From positions 1 through 64,000 of the forward strand of contig NZ_FMBC01000016.1 in assembly GCF_900094795.1 (NCBI RefSeq): DNA of 64,000 nucleotides, in the 5' to 3' direction. The translations under genes were made by a program, and so were the position numbers. The notes under the pieces are model-generated. The model worked only from the letters and a program-made list of their open reading frames with translations, was not told where the DNA came from and did not search any database. Below, piece by piece: positions 29,926 through 37,899 of the stretch. How positions within the stretch are numbered: the stretch's first letter is position 1; each line of letters starts with the position of its first letter. The DNA comes from Kosakonia oryziphila. Its GTDB lineage: Bacteria; Pseudomonadota; Gammaproteobacteria; Enterobacterales; Enterobacteriaceae.

Positions 29926-31329
29926 ATGGGCAAGTTCAAATTCCCTTCTGCTTACACCATTCTCTTTTTGTTGATTGCCATCGTCGCCGCGCTCAGTTGG
30001 ATCATTCCTGCTGGTCAGTATCACATGGCGATGAACAGCACGCTCGGCAAAGCGGTGCCCGTTGCCGGTACTTATACCCACGTGGCCGCACAACCGCAGG
30101 GGCTGATCGCGGTGATCATGGCACCGATCAGCGGTCTCTACGATCCGGATACCGGCCAGGCGGGCGCTATCGACGTGGCGCTGTTTATTCTGATCATCGG
30201 CGGCTTTCTTGGCATCGTCACCAAAACAGGCGCTATCGATGCAGGGATCGAACGTGTTACCACACGCTTACGCGGCCACGAAGAGTGGATGATCCCGATT
30301 CTGATGGCGCTGTTTGCCGCTGGCGGCACCATCTATGGCATGGCCGAAGAGTCATTACCATTTTACACGCTGCTGGTTCCGGTGATGCTCGCTGCCCGTT
30401 TTGATCCGGTTGTCGCCGCATCCACCGTTCTGCTCGGCGCAGGGATCGGCACGCTCGGATCAACCATCAACCCGTTTGCCACGGTGATCGCCGCCAACGC
30501 CGCCGGGATCCCGTTTACCCACGGCATCGCCTTGCGTTTAGCGTTGCTGGTCATCGGTTGGGTGATCTGTGTCGTCTGGGTCATGCACTACGCCCGCAAA
30601 GTCCGTGCTAACCCGGCACTGTCGATCGTTGCGGATAAGCAGGAAGAAGATCGGGCCTTCTTCCTTGGGCATAAGTCAGAGGAGATGCTCGAATTTACGC
30701 CGCTTCGTAAGCTGATTCTGGTGATTTTTGCGCTGGCCTTTGTGGTGATGATTTATGGCGTCGCCGTGCTTGGCTGGTGGATGGCGCAGATTTCGGCGGT
30801 GTTCCTGGCGAGTGCGATTATCGTTGGTCTGATAGCCCGTATGAGCGAAGAGGAGCTGACGTCGACATTTATCAACGGCGCACGGGATTTGCTGGGCGTA
30901 GCGCTGATTATCGGAATTGCCCGCGGTATCGTAGTGATCATGGATAAAGGTATGATTACTCATACTATTTTGCACAGTGCCGAAGATATGGTCAGCGGGT
31001 TATCCACCGTCGCGTTTATTAACGTTATGTACTGGCTGGAAGTGGTACTGTCGTTTCTTGTGCCCTCTTCTTCCGGCCTTGCGGTTCTGACAATGCCGAT
31101 AATGGCGCCGCTGGCCGATTTCGCTAACGTTAATCGCGACCTGGTCGTCACCGCTTATCAATCTGCGTCCGGCATCGTCAACCTGGTAACGCCGACTTCC
31201 GCCGTGGTAATGGGAGGGCTTGCCATCGCCCATGTTCCTTACATCCGTTATCTGAAGTGGGTTGCTCCGCTGTTGGCGATATTGACTGTGGTGATCATGG
31301 CGGCACTGAGCCTTGGAGCCCTACTGTAA
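29926..31329 (+). CDS. arcD: YfcC-family transporter, likely arginine/ornithine exchanger
   Basis: A 467-residue multi-pass inner membrane protein of the YfcC/AitC family. It begins with a hydrophobic span (YTILFLLIAIVAALSWIIPAG) and has about 11 more. By position it should import arginine and export ornithine for the deiminase pathway, as ArcD does elsewhere. Salmonella has the same gene order. The family also includes C4-dicarboxylate-type carriers, so specificity is inferred from context. CAAGGAGCACATC precedes the ATG. Confidence 0.8.
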   Translation: MGKFKFPSAYTILFLLIAIVAALSWIIPAGQYHMAMNSTLGKAVPVAGTYTHVAAQPQGLIAVIMAPISGLYDPDTGQAGAIDVALFILIIGGFLGIVTKTGAIDAGIERVTTRLRGHEEWMIPILMALFAAGGTIYGMAEESLPFYTLLVPVMLAARFDPVVAASTVLLGAGIGTLGSTINPFATVIAANAAGIPFTHGIALRLALLVIGWVICVVWVMHYARKVRANPALSIVADKQEEDRAFFLGHKSEEMLEFTPLRKLILVIFALAFVVMIYGVAVLGWWMAQISAVFLASAIIVGLIARMSEEELTSTFINGARDLLGVALIIGIARGIVVIMDKGMITHTILHSAEDMVSGLSTVAFINVMYWLEVVLSFLVPSSSGLAVLTMPIMAPLADFANVNRDLVVTAYQSASGIVNLVTPTSAVVMGGLAIAHVPYIRYLKWVAPLLAILTVVIMAALSLGALL

Positions 31330-31374
31330 CGCGTCGGATAGCTCAACGCTTCCGGCTGCGCACGGCATAACCAG

Positions 31375-31408
31375 GCCCGGCAGTCGTTGAGCTGCCGGGC
31401 GTTTTTTT
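31375..31408 (+). terminator. Terminator after arcD
   Basis: GCCCGGCAG and CTGCCGGGC form a 9-bp stem with an 8-base loop followed by GTTTTTTT. It separates the arc structural genes from the argR paralogue, so that gene probably has its own transcript or is read through. Confidence 0.9.
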
Positions 31409-31430
31409 CGGCAACTGATACGGGAAAAAG

Positions 31431-31910
31431 ATGATGGAATATGGAGATTATTCACCGAAAGAGCAGCTTCAATTGGCCGTTTGCCTGCGTCTGATTAGCG
31501 AAAAAAGCTACCTTTCGCAGGAAGCAATCCGTCGCGATTTGCACTACCACGGTTTTGACTCTATTAGCCAGTCCACCGTGTCCCGCCTGTTGAAACTGCT
31601 CGGTGTGATAAAAATCCGCAATGCCAAAGGACAAAAAATTTATGCGCTGAATCCGCAGCTACGCCCGGTGCCGGACGCCGCCCGCACGGTCTCCGAAATG
31701 GTAACCAGCGTCGAGCATAATAGCGAATTTATCCTTATTCACACCGTGGCCGGATATGGCCGCGCCGTGGCTCGCATTCTGGATTACCACCAGTTGCCGG
31801 AAATCCTCGGCGTCGTGGGAGGGAGCAGTATTGTCTGGGTTGCGCCCAGAGCAGTAAAGCATACGGCGTTAGTACACAAAAAAATTAATTACCTACTTAG
31901 AACGCATTAA
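31431..31910 (+). CDS. ArgR-family regulator linked to the arc operon
   Basis: A second arginine-repressor-type protein, 159 residues. Its N-terminal winged helix includes QLAVCLRLISEKSYLSQEAI and SISQSTVSRLLKLLGVIKIR. The C-terminal oligomerisation domain includes ILIHTVAGYGRAVARILD and ILGVVGGSSIVWVAP. E. coli ArgR has ILGTIAGDDTIF at the last motif, where the Asp pair binds arginine; here it is Ser-Ser. It may sense arginine differently or bind DNA without it. Salmonella carries a comparable argR-like gene at the end of its arc operon. It probably controls the arc genes, not biosynthesis. Confidence 0.85.
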   Translation: MMEYGDYSPKEQLQLAVCLRLISEKSYLSQEAIRRDLHYHGFDSISQSTVSRLLKLLGVIKIRNAKGQKIYALNPQLRPVPDAARTVSEMVTSVEHNSEFILIHTVAGYGRAVARILDYHQLPEILGVVGGSSIVWVAPRAVKHTALVHKKINYLLRTH

Positions 31911-31956
31911 TATTCAAAGAGAACCGTTTGCACTGCGTAAAATGTGCATCAATCGC

Positions 31957-31984
31957 TTGATCCAAAAAAGTAGCTGCGTATAAT
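31957..31984 (+). promoter_or_regulatory. pyrBI promoter
   Basis: TTGATC and TATAAT with a 16-base spacer lie just before AATTTG at 31992-31997, the same start region at which E. coli pyrBI undergoes UTP-dependent reiterative (slippage) transcription. Both this control and the downstream attenuator seem conserved. Confidence 0.8.
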
Positions 31985-32009
31985 CCGGGACAATTTGCCG
32001 GGAGGAAGC

Positions 32010-32114
32010 ATGGTCCAGTGTGTACGACAAACTGTCTTACCGCGTCTGAAAAAAGGCGCTGACCTGCCGTTTTTCTTTCCCGTTGCAAACCCTATTCCAC
32101 AGCCCCTCTATTGA
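32010..32114 (+). CDS. pyrL: pyrBI operon leader peptide
   Basis: A 34-codon leader with GGGAGGAAGC as ribosome binding site. It starts [18 protein letters not shown], close to E. coli PyrL, and includes the U-rich LPFFFPV stretch where RNA polymerase pauses when UTP is low. Ribosomes close behind polymerase prevent the attenuator from forming. It is shorter than E. coli PyrL (44 codons): the stop codon falls inside the loop of the attenuator hairpin. Confidence 0.88.
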   Translation: MVQCVRQTVLPRLKKGADLPFFFPVANPIPQPLY

Positions 32115-32127
32115 GGGGCTTTTTTTT
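32101..32127 (+). terminator. pyrBI attenuator
   Basis: AGCCCCTC and GAGGGGCT form an 8-bp GC-rich stem with a 4-base loop followed by TTTTTTT, 23 bases before pyrB. It is the UTP-sensitive attenuator known from E. coli. Confidence 0.92.
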
Positions 32128-32149
32128 GCGCAGTCGTCAGGAGATAACC

Positions 32150-33085
32150 ATGGCTAATCCGCTATATCAGAAACATATCATTTCCATAAACGATCTCAGC
32201 CGCGAAGAACTGGAACTGGTGCTTAACACCGCTGCACGACTGAAGGCCAACCCCCAGCCAGAGCTGCTCAAGCATAAAGTGATCGCCAGTTGCTTCTTTG
32301 AAGCCTCCACCCGTACGCGTCTGTCATTTGAAACCTCCATGCACCGTCTCGGCGCGAGCGTGGTCGGCTTTTCCGACAGTAGCAACACATCGCTGGGTAA
32401 GAAGGGCGAAACGCTGGCAGACACCATTTCGGTTATCAGCACCTATGTGGATGCCATTGTGATGCGCCACCCGCAGGAGGGCGCGGCGCGTCTGGCGACC
32501 GAATTTTCCGGCGGTATTCCGGTGCTGAACGCGGGTGACGGCGCCAACCAACATCCAACGCAAACGCTGCTTGATCTCTTCACCATTCAGGAAACGCAAG
32601 GGCGCCTTGAAAACCTGCATATCGCCATGGTCGGCGACCTGAAATATGGCCGTACCGTGCATTCTCTGGCGCAGGCGCTGGCAAAATTCAGCGGTAACCG
32701 CTTCTACTTTATTGCCCCGGATGCGCTGGCGATGCCGCAGTACATTCTGGATATGCTCGACGAGAAAGGCATGGCCTGGAGCGTGCACGCCAGTATCGAT
32801 GAGGTGATGGCGGAAGTCGATATCCTTTATATGACCCGCGTACAGAAAGAGCGTCTGGACCCGTCGGAATACGCCAACGTCAAAGCACAGTTTGTTTTGC
32901 GCGCCAGCGATCTGACCGGCGCACGCAGCAATATGAAGGTACTGCATCCGCTGCCGCGCGTTGATGAGATCACCACTGACGTTGATAAAACGCCGCACGC
33001 CTGGTATTTCCAGCAGGCCGGCAACGGTATTTTCGCCCGCCAGGCTCTGCTGGCGCTGGTTCTCAATTGCGATTTGGCTCTGTAA
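32150..33085 (+). CDS. pyrB: Aspartate carbamoyltransferase, catalytic subunit
   Basis: Catalyses the first committed step of pyrimidine synthesis, carbamoyl phosphate plus aspartate to carbamoylaspartate. 311 residues, the E. coli length. The carbamoyl-phosphate loop is [15 protein letters not shown], the 80s loop Ser-Lys is in SLGKKGETL, and HPLPRVDEI closes the active site. The start is [16 protein letters not shown] at 32150. Forms the c6r6 holoenzyme with PyrI, whose gene follows 13 bases downstream. Confidence 0.97.
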   Translation: MANPLYQKHIISINDLSREELELVLNTAARLKANPQPELLKHKVIASCFFEASTRTRLSFETSMHRLGASVVGFSDSSNTSLGKKGETLADTISVISTYVDAIVMRHPQEGAARLATEFSGGIPVLNAGDGANQHPTQTLLDLFTIQETQGRLENLHIAMVGDLKYGRTVHSLAQALAKFSGNRFYFIAPDALAMPQYILDMLDEKGMAWSVHASIDEVMAEVDILYMTRVQKERLDPSEYANVKAQFVLRASDLTGARSNMKVLHPLPRVDEITTDVDKTPHAWYFQQAGNGIFARQALLALVLNCDLAL

Positions 33086-33098
33086 GGGGGAAACGACA

Positions 33099-33560
33099 AT
33101 GACACACGATAATAAACTTCAGGTCGAAGCCATTAAACGCGGCACCGTGATTGACCACATCCCTGCCCGCGTCGGGTTCAAGCTGTTGACTCTGTTCAAA
33201 CTGACGGAAACCGACCAGCGCATTACCATCGGCCTTAACCTGCCGTCCGGCGAAATGGGTCGCAAGGATTTGATCAAAATCGAGAACACGTTTCTCACCG
33301 ATGAGCAGGTCAACCAACTGGCGCTGTACGCGCCGCAGGCCACCGTCAACCGGATTGATGAGTATGAAGTGGTGGGCAAATCGCGCCCGAGTCTGCCGGA
33401 ACGCATCAATGGCGTACTGGTGTGCCCGAACAGCAACTGCATCAGCCATGCCGAGCCGGTCGCTTCCAGCTTTGCGGTGAAACAGCGCGAGCAGGATATC
33501 GCGCTGAAGTGCAAATACTGCGAGAAAGAGTTCTCACATCACGTCGTGCTGGCCAATTAA
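33099..33560 (+). CDS. pyrI: Aspartate carbamoyltransferase, regulatory subunit
   Basis: A 153-residue regulatory chain that binds CTP and ATP and makes the enzyme allosteric. The N-terminal nucleotide domain starts [20 protein letters not shown]. The C-terminal zinc domain holds four Cys in CPNSNC and CKYC. GGGGGAAACGAC precedes the ATG. It ends the pyrLBI operon. Confidence 0.97.
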   Translation: MTHDNKLQVEAIKRGTVIDHIPARVGFKLLTLFKLTETDQRITIGLNLPSGEMGRKDLIKIENTFLTDEQVNQLALYAPQATVNRIDEYEVVGKSRPSLPERINGVLVCPNSNCISHAEPVASSFAVKQREQDIALKCKYCEKEFSHHVVLAN

Positions 33561-33593
33561 CACCCAGCCCGTAAGCGGCCTGGGCGATAACGT

Positions 33594-33868
33594 ATATACC
33601 CTAAATAATTCGAGTTGCAGGAAGACGGCAACGCAGTGACAAATTCGTCGCGAACGAATTTGCCCAACCGAAGGTTGGCCTCCGGTGAGAGACAGGATGT
33701 CTCTCAGTAATCCCCGGGAGCTTACATAAGTAAGTGACCGGGGTGAGCGACAAATCTGCCGGGAGCAGATTTGAACGCTGTAAGCAGCGGCCCCGAAGGG
33801 GTAAGGCTCAGGGATGAGCCGAATAAAAAAGCCAACACACATGCAACTTGAAGTATGACGGGTATACC
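33594..33868. repeat. ERIC element 1, extended form
   Basis: Starts TATACCCTAAATAATTCG and ends in the complementary ACTTGAAGTATGACGGGTATA. The core GGAGCTTACATAAGTAAG flanked by CCCCGG/CCGGGG matches the ERIC consensus. Extra segments are inserted, including AAATTCGTCGCGAACGAATTT (an inverted repeat) and a stretch from TCTGCCGGGAGCAGA to GATGAGCCG. It is an intergenic, non-coding palindrome. Confidence 0.85.
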
Positions 33869-34066
33869 CTAAATAATTCGAGTTGCAGGAAGACGGCGAC
33901 GCAGTGAGTCCCCAGGAGCTTACATAAGTAAGTGACTGGGGTGAGCGACAAATCTGCCGGGAGCAGATTTGAACGCTGTAAGCAGCGGCCCCGAAGGGGT
34001 AAGGCTCAGGGATGAGCCGAATAGGAAAGCCAACGCACATGCAACTTGAAGTATGACGGGTATATA
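33863..34066. repeat. ERIC element 2, tandem copy
   Basis: A second copy sharing the TATACCC junction with the first and nearly identical over the region from the core to the end. It has the canonical core GTCCCCAGGAGCTTACATAA and AAGTAAGTGACTGGGGTGAG but lacks about 70 bases found in copy 1. Its end GGGTATATAATG supplies a perfect TATAAT 38 bases before ridA. Confidence 0.88.
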
Positions 34067-34106
34067 ATGACCGCCACCTTATTACCGCTAATATTCAGGA
34101 AACATC

Positions 34107-34493
34107 ATGACTAAAGTTATCGCGACGGAAAATGCGCCAGCTGCCATCGGCCCTTATGTGCAGGCTGTTGATCTCGGCAATATGATCCTCACATCCGGCC
34201 AGATCCCGGTCGATCCAAAAACCGGCAGCGTGCCGGAAGATGTCGCAGCACAAGCGCGCCAGTCTCTCGACAACGTGAAAGCGATCGTCGAGGCCGCCGG
34301 TCTGAAAGTGGGCGACATTGTGAAAACCACCGTGTTCGTGAAAGATCTGCACGATTTCGCCACCGTTAACGCCACTTACGAAGCCTTTTTCGCCGAGCAT
34401 AACGCCACCTTCCCGGCGCGTTCCTGCGTGGAAGTGGCGCGCCTGCCGAAAGATGTAAAAATCGAGATTGAAGCGATCGCCGTACGTCGCTAA
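34107..34493 (+). CDS. ridA: 2-iminobutanoate/2-iminopropanoate deaminase RidA
   Basis: A 128-residue YjgF-family trimeric enzyme that hydrolyses reactive enamine/imine intermediates from PLP enzymes, protecting branched-chain amino acid synthesis. Typical residues are the Arg in ARSCVEVARLPKDVKIEIEA and the N-terminal ENAPAAIGPYVQAVDLG. CAGGAAACATC precedes the ATG. In E. coli ridA also follows pyrBI. A TATAAT at the end of the second ERIC copy may provide its promoter. Confidence 0.96.
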   Translation: MTKVIATENAPAAIGPYVQAVDLGNMILTSGQIPVDPKTGSVPEDVAAQARQSLDNVKAIVEAAGLKVGDIVKTTVFVKDLHDFATVNATYEAFFAEHNATFPARSCVEVARLPKDVKIEIEAIAVRR

Positions 34494-34693
34494 TTCGCCT
34501 ACCGGGGGCCGCACACTTATCCGGCAAACCCGTTTACAGGCCAGATAAGCGAAGCTGCCATCCGGCCTGTAACATTCCGCACATCAGCTAAGCCCGCCGT
34601 CATCTGGCATGAAACGCGGCAAAACGACTTTCCCCACCGCACGCAGCAACGCCGTAGGCCCAGTAAGCATAGCGCCACCGGGCAATTAACGGA
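34494..34693. repeat. REP-like palindromes between ridA and mgtA
   Basis: The convergent gap contains GCCTACCGGG, CCGGCAAACC, CAGGCCAGATAAGCGAAGC and its partial complement GCTGCCATCCGGCCTG, then GTAGGCCCAGTAAGCATAGCGCCACCGGGC near the mgtA stop. These are REP-type units. They probably act as the terminators of both genes. Confidence 0.5.
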
Positions 34694-37402
34694 TTACTGC
34701 CAGCCATAGCGACGGCTGTAAAAGCCTTTCATCAACTGGGTCAATGTCATATAACCTGCCAGAATCGCCACCAGCCACGGGAAGTAGCTCAGCGGCAGCG
34801 CCTGCAATTGCAGGTAACTCGCCAGCGGCGAGAACGGCAGCGCAATGCCGACGCAAATCACCATCAGCGTCATGATAATCAGCGGCCATGCGGCACAGCT
34901 CTGAATAAACGGCACGCGACGGGTACGGATCATATGCACAATCAACGTTTGCGACAGTAAGCCAACCACAAACCAGCCAGACTGGAACAGGGTTTGCGCT
35001 TCCGGCACATTGGCTTTGAACACCCACCACATTACGCAGAAGGTCACAATGTCAAAGATTGAACTGATCGGCCCGAAGAAGATCATAAAACGCCCGAGAT
35101 CTGTCGGGTTCCAGCGCTGCGGTTTAGCAATTTGCTCGTCGTCAACGTTATCAAACGGGATCGCCACCTGCGATACATCGTACAGCAGGTTCTGAATCAG
35201 TAAGTGCAATGGCAGCATCGGCAGAAACGGCAGGAAGGCGCTCGCAACCAGCACGCTGAAGACGTTACCAAAGTTAGAACTAGCCGTCATTTTAATGTAC
35301 TTCAGCATGTTGGAGAACGTCCGACGCCCTTCAATAACCCCTTCTTCCAGCACCATCAGACTCTTTTCCAGCAGAATGATATCGGCAGCTTCGCGGGCGA
35401 TATCGACCGCGCTATCCACGGAAATACCAATATCCGCCGCGCGCAGCGCCGGGGCATCGTTAATACCATCGCCCATAAAGCCGACCACATGCCCTTCGCG
35501 TTTCAGCAAACGAACAATGCGCTCTTTGTGCAGCGGCGTCAGACGGGCAAACAGCGTGGTATGTTTCGCCATCTGCGCCAGCTCATCATCGCTCAAATGT
35601 TCGATTTCGCTGCCGGTGAGCGCGTCACCCACTTCCAGCCCAACTTCATGGCACACTTTGGTGGCCACGAGCTCGCTGTCACCGGTGAGGATCTTAACAG
35701 TGATACCACTGGCTTTTAGCGCTTTCAGCGCCGGAGCGGTGGTTTCTTTCGGCGGATCGAGGAACGCAATGTAGCCTTCGAGGATCAGATCCGATTCATC
35801 CGCACGCTGATAATCTCCCGTGCGCGCGGGCAGGTATTTGGTCGCGACCGCCACCACGCGCAGCCCCTGGCGGTTCAGGGTGCTGGTGACGCGTTCAATA
35901 CGCCGCAGCATGGTGTCATCCAGCGGGAAAATCTCGCCATTAAAACGTACCTGCGAGCACACGTTGAGAATTTCCGTCAACGCGCCTTTACAGATCAGTT
36001 GATGCACATCCGCCTGTTGGGCAACCACCACCGACATCCGACGGCGTTCAAAATCAAACGGGATCTCATCCACTTTGCGCCAGCCCGAAGAGAGCGTCTG
36101 CGCCACTTCCGCATCGACGCCTTCCAGCACGGCGGTGTCCAGCAGGTTTTTCAGCCCGGTCTGATAGTGACTGTTCAGCCATGCGCTGTGCAGCACCCAT
36201 TCACTGACTTTGCCGCTGATATCGGTGTGCGTTTCCAGCACGATCTTATCCTGCGTCAGCGTACCGGTTTTGTCGGTACACAGAATATCCATCGCGCCAA
36301 AGTTCTGGATTGCATCCAGATGTTTAACGATCACTTTCTGTTTCGACAGTTTCACTGCACCGCGTGCCAACGTCGAGGTCACAATCATCGGCAACATTTC
36401 CGGCGTCAGGCCAACGGCAACGGAGAGGGCAAACAGCGCCGCTTCCCACCAGTCACCTTTGGTAAAGCCGTTGATCAACAAGACGATCGGCGTCATCACC
36501 AGCATAAAGCGGATTAGCAACATGCTGACGCGGCTGATCCCTTTCTGAAAGGCGTTCGGTTCGCTTTCTTGTTCGCTGACGCGCCCGGCCAGTTGCCCGA
36601 ACCAGGTGTTGCCGCCCGTGCCAACCACCATTGCCTGCGCGGTTCCGCTCACCACATTAGTGCCCATAAAGCACAGCGTGTCGCACTCAAGCGGGTTTTT
36701 CTGCTCCGTCTGGCGGCTGGTTGCCACTTTTTCTACCGGCAGGGATTCACCGGTCAGCGACGCCTGGGCAACAAACAGATCCCGCGCCTGCAGGACGCGC
36801 AGATCCGCCGGGATCATATCGCCCGCCGCCAGCTTGACGATATCGCCCGGCACCAGCTGATCAATAGGGATCTCGCACCAGCTATTCTCGCCCTTTTCAT
36901 TCACCACTCGCAGCACCGTCGCGGTGTTGCTGACCATCGCTTTCAGCGCATCCGCCGCTTTGGTGGAACGCGCTTCTTGCAGGAAGTTGAGCAGGGTGGA
37001 AATCGCCACCATCAGCGCAATCACGCCAGAGGCGAACAGATCTTCCGAAGCATAGGAGATCACCCCAAGGCAGGTGAGCAGCAGATTGAACGGGTTGCGG
37101 TAGCAGCTCCACAGATGTACCCACCACGGTGACGGTTTCTGCGCCGGGATCAGGTTTTCACCGTGCGTTTCGCGTGCCTTCGCTACTTCCTGCGCGGTGA
37201 GTCCTTCCGGGTGGCTGGTAAAAGTTTGCCACAGCAGTGTCGGTTCCATCACCGCAATCGACAGGCAGTGTTCGCCCATTGACGCGGGAATATCGTCCTG
37301 GCTGATGGTCTGTACGCCGGGCAGCGGATCGCGCTGTACCAGGCGACGCGGTAAATGGCGGTTCAGGCGAGCAAAGAGCTGCCGGGTGAAATTTTTCAGC
37401 AT
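34694..37402 (-). CDS. mgtA: Mg2+-importing P-type ATPase
   Basis: A P3B-type ATPase of 902 residues driving Mg2+ into the cell under magnesium limitation. The phosphorylation motif is CTDKTGTLTQD, the actuator TGES is in ASLTGESLPVEK, and the hinge GDGINDAPALRAADIG is intact. About ten membrane spans are visible. The ATG at 37402 has AGGA seven bases upstream; an ATG two codons earlier sits too close to it. Long leader with mgtL and a PhoP-like box upstream; divergent from treR, as in E. coli. Confidence 0.96.
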   Translation of the reverse strand: MLKNFTRQLFARLNRHLPRRLVQRDPLPGVQTISQDDIPASMGEHCLSIAVMEPTLLWQTFTSHPEGLTAQEVAKARETHGENLIPAQKPSPWWVHLWSCYRNPFNLLLTCLGVISYASEDLFASGVIALMVAISTLLNFLQEARSTKAADALKAMVSNTATVLRVVNEKGENSWCEIPIDQLVPGDIVKLAAGDMIPADLRVLQARDLFVAQASLTGESLPVEKVATSRQTEQKNPLECDTLCFMGTNVVSGTAQAMVVGTGGNTWFGQLAGRVSEQESEPNAFQKGISRVSMLLIRFMLVMTPIVLLINGFTKGDWWEAALFALSVAVGLTPEMLPMIVTSTLARGAVKLSKQKVIVKHLDAIQNFGAMDILCTDKTGTLTQDKIVLETHTDISGKVSEWVLHSAWLNSHYQTGLKNLLDTAVLEGVDAEVAQTLSSGWRKVDEIPFDFERRRMSVVVAQQADVHQLICKGALTEILNVCSQVRFNGEIFPLDDTMLRRIERVTSTLNRQGLRVVAVATKYLPARTGDYQRADESDLILEGYIAFLDPPKETTAPALKALKASGITVKILTGDSELVATKVCHEVGLEVGDALTGSEIEHLSDDELAQMAKHTTLFARLTPLHKERIVRLLKREGHVVGFMGDGINDAPALRAADIGISVDSAVDIAREAADIILLEKSLMVLEEGVIEGRRTFSNMLKYIKMTASSNFGNVFSVLVASAFLPFLPMLPLHLLIQNLLYDVSQVAIPFDNVDDEQIAKPQRWNPTDLGRFMIFFGPISSIFDIVTFCVMWWVFKANVPEAQTLFQSGWFVVGLLSQTLIVHMIRTRRVPFIQSCAAWPLIIMTLMVICVGIALPFSPLASYLQLQALPLSYFPWLVAILAGYMTLTQLMKGFYSRRYGWQ

Positions 37403-37740
37403 AATCATATCCTTGCCCCCGTATCACACGGGTGCCTTCTGCACATCAACTTTCAGACCCGAATCTCGGCGGTAAATCCCTGGCGCTAAGCGAGGAATTG
37501 AATACCTTACCGCCTCGATACAGCATGAATCATGGGTATAAATTTTTCGCAAGTGACGTGGCAACGCCGCGCCAACGGGCGTTTTTGTTTGGGCAGGGAC
37601 AAGAACGTCGCTGCCTTACGCATCCGGTAAGGCAGCAAAAGCAGGCTTACCGGGAAACAGTTCTCCATCGCGGGAGAGGTGTGGGATCGGGATCCATCAG
37701 GCCTCCGGTAAGGGTAAGAATGGCATTCGTAAAATTACGC
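37403..37740 (-). promoter_or_regulatory. mgtA 5' leader (Mg2+/proline-responsive region)
   Basis: The 340-base untranslated leader contains mgtL and several GC-rich complementary stretches, such as TTACCGGATGCGTAAGGC, consistent with the alternative stem-loops of the E. coli and Salmonella mgtA leader. In those species the leader senses Mg2+ and proline through mgtL translation and Rho. I have not folded it here. Confidence 0.65.
37647..37697 (-). CDS. mgtL: mgtA leader peptide
   Basis: A 16-codon frame reading MDPDPTPLPRWRTVSR, preceded by CCGGAGG with a suitable spacer. It keeps the N-terminal MxPDPTPLPR core of E. coli MgtL with its proline codons, while the C-terminal half differs. Slow translation of the proline and acidic codons under low proline or low Mg2+ is known to allow mgtA transcription. 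Confidence 0.85.
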   Translation of the reverse strand: MDPDPTPLPRWRTVSR

Positions 37741-37746
37741 TGCGAT

Positions 37747-37781
37747 ATCATAGCTCCGCTGAATTAAACCAAACGTATACG
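37747..37781 (-). promoter_or_regulatory. Probable PhoP box and -10 of mgtA
   Basis: On the minus strand CGTATA-N5-GGTTTA (37765-37781) lies 12 bases before TATGAT (37747-37752). The second half fits the PhoP direct repeat and the first half fits at 4 of 6 positions. Spacing to the -10 is as in E. coli mgtA. Confidence 0.6.
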
Positions 37782-37899
37782 CAACGATATTTAGCCTTGC
37801 AAAATACATAAACCAGACTTTGCTCATTGCTGGCGGTTGGAACCTGAACGAAACTCCTCTATTCTGCAATCCGCCTTAATAAGGAACAGGACTGGACGC

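Noticed and set aside
28855-30093. Long antisense frame opposite arcB
   Set aside because: Long open antisense frames are common in GC-rich enterobacterial genes; its product resembles nothing known, while the plus-strand OTC is certain. The same holds for frames opposite valS (18675-19916) and nrdD (43484-44674).
33534-34040. A 168-codon minus-strand frame with internal sequence repeats
   Set aside because: It lies wholly within the two ERIC repeats; the repeated peptide only reflects the DNA duplication. No ribosome binding site or known domain.
33594-34066. Repeats near ridA as a CRISPR array
   Set aside because: Only two long copies with internal palindromes and no regular short repeat-spacer pattern; the core matches ERIC.
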